Below the pieces are notes generated by a model. That model was given only the letters and a program-made list of their open reading frames with translations. It did not search any database and was not told the origin of the DNA. Positions 14,067 to 18,873 of a stretch of DNA of 18,873 nucleotides are shown one piece after another. Where the stretch lies: assembly GCA_002502215.1 (NCBI GenBank), contig DAPT01000085.1, positions 1-18,873 of the forward strand, written 5' to 3'. Each line of letters opens with the position of its first letter. Positions within the stretch are counted from its first letter, which is position 1. The position numbers and the translations under genes are program-made. This stretch comes from Euryarchaeota archaeon UBA124 (lineage in GTDB: Archaea > Thermoplasmatota > Poseidoniia > Poseidoniales > Poseidoniaceae).

Positions 14067-16403
14067 TCACCGTTTCAATTCAATATGGTGAATCCTTAGT
14101 CCCGTCGAATCAATAATTTCAGAACTTCTACCCGAGAATCCCAACGGGTTAATCCAAGCGGCTCCATCTTGATTCAATTCAATGCGAACATCGAGCGTTT
14201 GATTGAGTTGCACGTTGGTGCATTCATGATTCCAACCCGACATCTTGTTCAAATCCAAGGCCCTCTCATTGATGATGATTTGATAGGAATCAAAATCTCC
14301 AATTTGTTCATACACAACACAGACGTTGTACAAACCTTGCATATTGGCATCGTTCACAACACCGTCCCATTTGTACGTTCCCTTCTTTCCAAGAACAATT
14401 CGATGGTCTGAGCGGTCCAAGGGATCATTGAATCGATGATCTCGCCACGGATCGAGTTTCATTTCACATCCCTTCATTTCTTCACAGGTTGTTGAATCGA
14501 ATGCAATCCCGTTGGAAACGCGTGAAGGCGCCGGTTCGTCCCACAACTTCCAATATCTCGCACCATGGTAATTCTTCTCAACGCTCCAATAAGGAGAAGG
14601 TCCGAGGGTCAACGCAACGGTCCCAATTGGGCTTGAAATTGCATATCCTATGTCGAGCTCTCGCAGTGTTGCTACGTCGTCCATCCGAATCGCTGTCGTA
14701 GCGGCAGATTGGACCGATTCATCCAACGTTAGCAAGCCTAACGTAGGGATACTCGTCGTCTGAATCGATGCATCAAATGCGTAGCTATGACCCCAATGAA
14801 CGTTTTCAGTGTAAACAATTCTGTCAGGAGGGTTCGAGGCCAGATATTCACGCAATTGAGCATCCCCGGACGTGGTTGCATGAAGCTCATCATGGGACGA
14901 CAAATTTGTTAACAGGCCGACGCTCAAAATCGCCCCTATCATCAAGGCAACAAGGAACACAGTACTGTATATCGGGCGAATGAATGAATCCATTTCCAAT
15001 CCAAACCACGTACTCGAATCATCGACGGTTGTAAATGAGGTTGAACGACTTGCAAGCAACCCTACAATCACGGCAAGAGGAATATGATAGGCATGCAATG
15101 CCATGGAATAGAGTGTGTAAGATAGAAGGCTCAAAACTTGAATATCGGCCAGCCCTTCGATGAGATGAACAAACGAAAGCAACCACAACGATGCAAACCA
15201 AATGGACAGAAGTTGAATTTCAAGACTTGCTCTCCCCAAATATACCGAAATTCCGGCAAACAACATCAATGGGCCATTGAACATGAGCATCGGTTTCCCG
15301 CCCTGCCAACCGTACTCTGCAAAGACCGGTTCGCTGAGCATTCGTGGCGCAAAAAAGATGAGAGCAATGACGAACATTGAGCTGATGATGACAAGCGATG
15401 TAAAGAAGATCGGCTTCCTCTGAGCCTTTTCACCCTCAGAGAGTCGTTCCCGTGTAACCAAACTTGCGAAGAGGAGAGCAGCGAGATAAATCGCACCTGT
15501 AGGATGGATGAGCACAGCACATATTGCAAGGAAAATAAAAGCAGTAATGTGGTACCGTAGCGATTGTTGAATTGGACGTAGAACGATTAGAAGTCCGACG
15601 ACCAATCCCAACTGGCTTGCAACAGTTGGATATCCAGAATCAAACACCTTTGAAAAGAGAGCAAAGGACGCGCCCATTGCAAGCACGCTCGATGCTCCCG
15701 CTCCCAAACGATCCATCCCTCCCCACACTCCTAAAAGAAGAGCAAAGAGTGAGAGGTGTCCAAGAACAAGTATCGCTTGTTGAACCGGCGTACCTGTCAT
15801 GGTTGACACCCATGCCAAGACGGTTGGGAATGCAGGAGGATACGTCCAGAGTCCTTCATTCGGTGGTTGAACCTCGAACGTTCCGGTTTGACCAACGTTG
15901 CTCGCAAGTGTGCTGAAGCCGATCCAATCCACACCAAACGGGCGGTCGAACATGAGAATGGGCACCAGTGTTAGCAAGCAAAAACAGCCAGCGACAATCT
16001 GCAACACTGGGTTTCGATTGCTTTGAAACCAATGCTGAGTGGCAACTTCATGTTCAATCTCAGGCTCAGATTCATTCAAGACTACGCCATGAATTGCAGC
16101 TTCCATTTTTTGCCATTGCGTGTAGGTTGTTCGTTCAATCTGGACTTTCCGCAGGAGAAATACGATTGAGAGTATGTTGGTGAGAACAAGGACCAGCGTC
16201 AGTGAAAGGATGCTCCAAAGTTCAACCACAAACAGGAGTCCTGAAATTCCAAAGAGAGTGAGCAAGCCAATTGGGAAGCAGAGCAGGGTCTTTCGAAACG
16301 TATCTGCTGAGGCATCGAGGATGCGTATGAGCGCAAGGCCGGGGGCAATTGTAGGAAGAAAAATGATCAACATCACTTCCCACATGCTTGCACGCTCGCT
16401 CAT
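14067..16403 (-). CDS. GT-C-like membrane glycosyltransferase with large extracellular C-terminal region
   Basis: This 778-residue protein has roughly 12-13 hydrophobic membrane segments between residues 8 and 499, then a soluble part (500-778). After the fourth segment, FGVDWIGFSTLASN (156-169) places an acidic residue, Asp159, in the first large outside loop, as in GT-C enzymes, followed by GLWTYPPAFPTVLAWV (184-199), similar to the YPP loop of PMT/ArnT-like transferases. The tail has an alpha/beta stretch (about 510-625) and a probable beta-sandwich (about 670-778; YKWDGVVNDANMQGLYNVCV, VRIELNQDGAAWINPLGFSG), possibly glycan-binding. It probably transfers a lipid-linked sugar to protein or glycolipid at the outer membrane face. 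I do not recognise the precise family; a non-enzymatic membrane protein remains possible. The start ATG is at 16403, with an alternative at codon 7. Confidence 0.75.
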   Translation of the reverse strand: MSERASMWEVMLIIFLPTIAPGLALIRILDASADTFRKTLLCFPIGLLTLFGISGLLFVVELWSILSLTLVLVLTNILSIVFLLRKVQIERTTYTQWQKMEAAIHGVVLNESEPEIEHEVATQHWFQSNRNPVLQIVAGCFCLLTLVPILMFDRPFGVDWIGFSTLASNVGQTGTFEVQPPNEGLWTYPPAFPTVLAWVSTMTGTPVQQAILVLGHLSLFALLLGVWGGMDRLGAGASSVLAMGASFALFSKVFDSGYPTVASQLGLVVGLLIVLRPIQQSLRYHITAFIFLAICAVLIHPTGAIYLAALLFASLVTRERLSEGEKAQRKPIFFTSLVIISSMFVIALIFFAPRMLSEPVFAEYGWQGGKPMLMFNGPLMLFAGISVYLGRASLEIQLLSIWFASLWLLSFVHLIEGLADIQVLSLLSYTLYSMALHAYHIPLAVIVGLLASRSTSFTTVDDSSTWFGLEMDSFIRPIYSTVFLVALMIGAILSVGLLTNLSSHDELHATTSGDAQLREYLASNPPDRIVYTENVHWGHSYAFDASIQTTSIPTLGLLTLDESVQSAATTAIRMDDVATLRELDIGYAISSPIGTVALTLGPSPYWSVEKNYHGARYWKLWDEPAPSRVSNGIAFDSTTCEEMKGCEMKLDPWRDHRFNDPLDRSDHRIVLGKKGTYKWDGVVNDANMQGLYNVCVVYEQIGDFDSYQIIINERALDLNKMSGWNHECTNVQLNQTLDVRIELNQDGAAWINPLGFSGRSSEIIDSTGLRIHHIELKR

Positions 16404-16416
16404 GCATCAAATCAAC

Positions 16417-16428
16417 TTCATGCATGAA
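16417..16428. promoter_or_regulatory. 12-base palindrome in the divergent GT-C / M23 spacer
   Basis: TTCATGCATGAA is a perfect palindrome in the 54-base gap between two divergent starts. Its core CATGCAT also occurs at 16401-16407 across the GT-C start codon, 18 bases away. The position fits an operator acting on both genes. No matching regulator is encoded in the window, and the short length leaves chance possible. Confidence 0.3.
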
Positions 16429-16457
16429 CTCTTAGAGGTGAATCTCTTCTTCGGAGC

Positions 16458-17072
16458 ATGTGGGGTTGCACAGATTTGGCAGGGACCGGTGAAAACCAAT
16501 TCCACCCAATCGTTCGAATTCCCTCGGAATATTGGGTCTTAAATTTGCAGAGGCCACAAATCAACTGGAATAAACAGTACGAATTCACAATCGGCCGTTA
16601 CGATGAGAATCGCAAAGGAATGTACACGCAAGCATTGTTTGGCGGTGAGCGAACCATCCACGTCGGTCTTGACATTGGTGCTCCTGTTTCCACACCGGTA
16701 TATGCCTTCGACGATGGGACAATTCACAGTTTTACTGACAACGACGAGGACGGTTCCTACGGGCCAACCATCGTAACCGAACATCGAATATTGATTGAAG
16801 GCGTTGAACAAACGATATGGGTTCTCCATGGACATCTTTCAAGAGCATCATTGGAAAACCTCAGGATCGGAGCCTCCATCAACAAAGGCCAGCAAATTGG
16901 AGCAATGGGGGATAAGCATGAAAACGGTGGTTGGCCGCCTCATGTCCACATACAATTGACATTTGTCGAGCCCCAGAAGCCAGATCTTCCTGGTGTCGTT
17001 TCAGCCGACAACAGAGGTGATGCTCTTCAAAAATATCCTGATCCAAGAAACATTCTCGGACAATTATACTGA
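16458..17072 (+). CDS. M23-family metallopeptidase domain protein (stand-alone)
   Basis: This 204-residue protein has a complete LytM/M23 zinc peptidase site: His68 and Asp72 (IHVGLDIGAP), HGHLS (124-128; His126 as the likely catalytic residue), and HVH (162-164; His164 as third ligand). The segment ENGGWPPHVHIQL (155-167) and the closing YPDPRNIL (193-200) resemble, from memory, the M23 domain embedded in bacterial kinase-M23-aminotransferase fusion proteins, here without the partner domains. M23 enzymes usually cut glycine-containing cross-links in bacterial cell walls, but this protein has no signal peptide or membrane helix, and such archaea lack murein. Its real substrate is therefore open. 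The ATG at 16458 is the first after an in-frame stop; a good AGAGGTGA lies 16 bases upstream, unusually far. Its 3' end overlaps the convergent isomerase gene by nine bases. Confidence 0.82.
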   Translation: MWGCTDLAGTGENQFHPIVRIPSEYWVLNLQRPQINWNKQYEFTIGRYDENRKGMYTQALFGGERTIHVGLDIGAPVSTPVYAFDDGTIHSFTDNDEDGSYGPTIVTEHRILIEGVEQTIWVLHGHLSRASLENLRIGASINKGQQIGAMGDKHENGGWPPHVHIQLTFVEPQKPDLPGVVSADNRGDALQKYPDPRNILGQLY

Positions 17073-18161
17073 TGCTTCGTCCGCAAGGTAAGCTTTCAGA
17101 GCCTGTATGGGTCGAATTGCTGCAGGATCCTTACCGTGCAAGAAGGCGAGTGCGATTGTTAGCCAATCCATTACGATGCAATGGTGGAGGAGAACTTCGA
17201 GAAGAGATGTGCCTTCACCGTGGATTCTCCAAGCATAATCCGTGGGCGTGTGCTCGATCATCCAATCGATCCGGCTCGAGACTCGTTTCTGCAATCCATC
17301 CCATGTGAGGAACAAGGTGGCTTGATCTTCTCGTGCGGGGTCAGCATCGTCGGACACGCCCCCCCAAGCAACGAGTTCGTTGTGGTTCATTTCAGGGACA
17401 ACACCAATTCGAGCAAATCGCCCAGAGTTTTCGTTGAGTTGATTCTTAAAACGTATCAATGCTGGTTGCATTTCCAAGGGTCCGAGTAATGACAATGGAT
17501 GCTCCTTCATAGCCATCGCAAGGTCAAGCAATGGAGCACCTGAAGGTTTCCGAAAATCATTGGTTTGACACGCATATTCGAGACGAACAAGCATAGCGTC
17601 GCGTTCGTCTTCTGATTGTTTGGGTACAAATCCAAGATGTTCGACGAGAGCGAGTTGCCTCGAAAAGAGATGGCCGAAGGCTGTTCGTGGAGGCTGACCC
17701 CCAATTGATGGAATTAAGTGACAGCGTTCATACAACTCACAAAGACCCGCCAATATCCCTCCTGATGCAACCACAACAGCGGTTGCACCTTGTTTGAGAG
17801 CAGCCTCGGTTGCAGCAACGGTTTCCTCTGTGTTTCCACTGTGTGAGGTTGCAAGAACCAACCACGCTGGGTCCCACCAAGAAGGAACGGAATAGCCTCT
17901 GTGAACCACAAAGGGCTTCGATCCTGAAGCATCCGCTATGCGTGCTAGGAAATCACCTCCTGCGGCAGAACCTCCCATTCCAAGACACAGCACTCCACTC
18001 CATTCAGTTGATGTCAAGTCCTTTATCCAAGGAAGGTGCTCATCATTGACCACTGCAATTCCCTTTTCAATGTCTGAAACGAAGGATTCTGTATAACCAA
18101 TCATACCTTCTGAATCCAATTGTGGAATCAAATCGTCGATGTTCAACGCATCATCGGCCAT
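17064..18161 (-). CDS. Bifunctional phosphoglucose/phosphomannose isomerase (SIS family)
   Basis: This 365-residue protein of the two-SIS-domain PGI/PMI family found in archaea interconverts fructose-6-phosphate with glucose-6-phosphate and mannose-6-phosphate. Motifs are LGMGGSAAGGD (60-70), the phosphate-binding SHSGNTEET (106-114), PPRTAFGHL (157-165), PEMNHNELVAW (256-266) with conserved Glu and His, and a C-terminal helix set ending in RPIQALKAYLA (350-360). The length fits the family (about 300-350) with a slightly long N-terminus. The product could feed sugar nucleotides for the nearby glycosyltransferases, though that gene pair is separate. It starts 37 bases after NMD3 on the same strand and converges on the M23 gene. 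The ATG at 18161 is the natural start; no clear SD is seen. Confidence 0.93.
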   Translation of the reverse strand: MADDALNIDDLIPQLDSEGMIGYTESFVSDIEKGIAVVNDEHLPWIKDLTSTEWSGVLCLGMGGSAAGGDFLARIADASGSKPFVVHRGYSVPSWWDPAWLVLATSHSGNTEETVAATEAALKQGATAVVVASGGILAGLCELYERCHLIPSIGGQPPRTAFGHLFSRQLALVEHLGFVPKQSEDERDAMLVRLEYACQTNDFRKPSGAPLLDLAMAMKEHPLSLLGPLEMQPALIRFKNQLNENSGRFARIGVVPEMNHNELVAWGGVSDDADPAREDQATLFLTWDGLQKRVSSRIDWMIEHTPTDYAWRIHGEGTSLLEVLLHHCIVMDWLTIALAFLHGKDPAAIRPIQALKAYLADEASV

Positions 18162-18198
18162 GCTTCTATGGAAGGTTCAACCTTCATATGGACTCCTA

Positions 18199-18873
18199 TC
18201 AATTGGAGTGGTCAAAGGCCATATAATGCAAAGCAATAAATTCGCCATCGACAAGAGCAAGTCTGAGTTGAGCAGCACCATCAAAATCCCAAGGGAGGCG
18301 TACAGATTTCATTTGCCAAGTGTTTGGATCGAGAAATTCAGCGGCTGAATCGTCTCGATTGAGAATGTCCACAACGAGGTGGTCGTTCATTTGGGCCAAT
18401 ACACTAGCGCCTTCGAGGTCGCGCCATGTCGCACCCGTTCGTTCTTGTCGAGAAATTCGTTCCATAATGGCTCCATCTTTGCTCCAAGAACTTGGTCGCC
18501 ACAACTCGCCACGCCACCGAACGACATCACCCAGATCGTATCCAGGCTTTCGATACAGAAGTGTAAGTCGTGTAACATCCACTCCGTCTTTTCGGCCGAC
18601 GGTTGAATTGGTCTCAGTTACCTGTCCACCCCATGTTTCGGTTAGATGGCGGCCCCATGCACGAGCCAAACCCTTGGAACCCATCACAACGTCATAGCCA
18701 CCTGTGACGGGTCCTTCGTTGGTAATGAAAAACATCGGATCATCGCTCAGATTTTCAATAACATCATCCAAACTTGAACGCAGGCTATTGAATTCATCTT
18801 CACCAAGTTTTCGACCTGTGGAACGAAGTTGGACGGTCGCTTCGAAGTAATTCCCTGCCCGTCTTGTGCATGT
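18199..18873 (-). CDS. nmd3: NMD3-family large-subunit ribosome protein (5' end outside the window)
   Basis: The frame is open to the window edge, so about 224 C-terminal residues are visible and the true start is upstream. The visible part opens with CTRRAGNYFEATVQLR, the conserved stretch after the NMD3 zinc-binding region, followed by FFITNEGPVTGGYDVVMGSK and ARAWGRHL, then VGRKDGVDVTRLTLLYRKPG and GDVVRWRGELW, typical of NMD3 eIF5A-like/OB-fold modules. In eukaryotes NMD3 is the 60S export adaptor; in archaea it is taken to act in large-subunit maturation or ribosome association. A TTG codon at 18771 can be mistaken for a start, but the conserved sequence continues upstream of it. It leads the isomerase gene by 37 bases, so the two are probably cotranscribed. 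Confidence 0.9.
   Translation of the reverse strand, partial: TCTRRAGNYFEATVQLRSTGRKLGEDEFNSLRSSLDDVIENLSDDPMFFITNEGPVTGGYDVVMGSKGLARAWGRHLTETWGGQVTETNSTVGRKDGVDVTRLTLLYRKPGYDLGDVVRWRGELWRPSSWSKDGAIMERISRQERTGATWRDLEGASVLAQMNDHLVVDILNRDDSAAEFLDPNTWQMKSVRLPWDFDGAAQLRLALVDGEFIALHYMAFDHSN

Noticed and set aside
18769..18771. TTG as the start of the NMD3 gene
   Set aside because: The frame stays open to the window edge and the upstream residues are conserved NMD3 sequence, so this is an internal Leu codon.
1..18873. CRISPR array, tRNA or rRNA genes, insertion sequences, attachment sites
   Set aside because: The intergenic gaps are all under about 100 bases, show no regularly spaced repeats or cloverleaf-like sequence, and no transposase or integrase is encoded.

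Overview
The window most likely comes from a marine planktonic archaeon of the Marine Group II type (Candidatus Poseidoniales), or a close relative. This is inferred from gene content, not from a marker phylogeny. Archaeal markers are an NMD3-family ribosome protein, an exosome Csl4 subunit, a METTL5-like methylase, a COG1031-type radical SAM protein with a C-terminal helix-hairpin-helix, and a crenarchaeal-type SIS phosphoglucose/phosphomannose isomerase. These are mixed with genes more usual in bacteria or eukaryotes: ABC-F ATPase, IcmF-type fused mutase, SMUG1 glycosylase, nickel SOD and an M23 peptidase. Coding is dense, no gene-free stretch reaches 300 bases, and I see no rRNA, tRNA, CRISPR array or insertion sequence.

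Layout: (1) Positions 1-12477 hold one long minus-strand array. In transcription order (right to left) it is aspartate-semialdehyde dehydrogenase, an unknown 354-residue protein, a small zinc-ribbon protein with a Gln-rich tail, a METTL5-like methylase, Csl4 fused to two RRMs, radical SAM-HhH protein, short-chain dehydrogenase, SMUG1, long-chain acyl-CoA synthetase, ABC-F ATPase, and the N-terminal part of an IcmF-type mutase cut by the window edge. (2) Positions 12569-13303 on the plus strand encode nickel superoxide dismutase and its presumed maturation peptidase. (3) Positions 13280-16403 on the minus strand hold a GT-C-like membrane glycosyltransferase followed by a dolichyl-phosphate-sugar synthase-like GT2. 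(4) A plus-strand M23 metallopeptidase lies at 16458-17072. (5) Positions 17064-18873 on the minus strand hold a 5'-truncated NMD3 gene followed by the sugar-phosphate isomerase.

How genes may work together: the zinc-ribbon, METTL5-like and Csl4-RRM genes form a compact RNA-related block. SodX is expected to cut the SodN leader so that the N-terminal His can bind nickel. The GT2 enzyme could charge a lipid carrier with sugar for the neighbouring GT-C enzyme. The acyl-CoA synthetase and IcmF-type mutase both act on acyl-CoA, though they are separated by the ABC-F gene. I see no obvious new multi-gene defence or mobile system. The least ordinary items are the continuous Csl4-RRM-RRM fusion, the archaeal NiSOD/SodX pair, the SMUG1 gene, the solitary M23 domain, and two palindromic intergenic elements.
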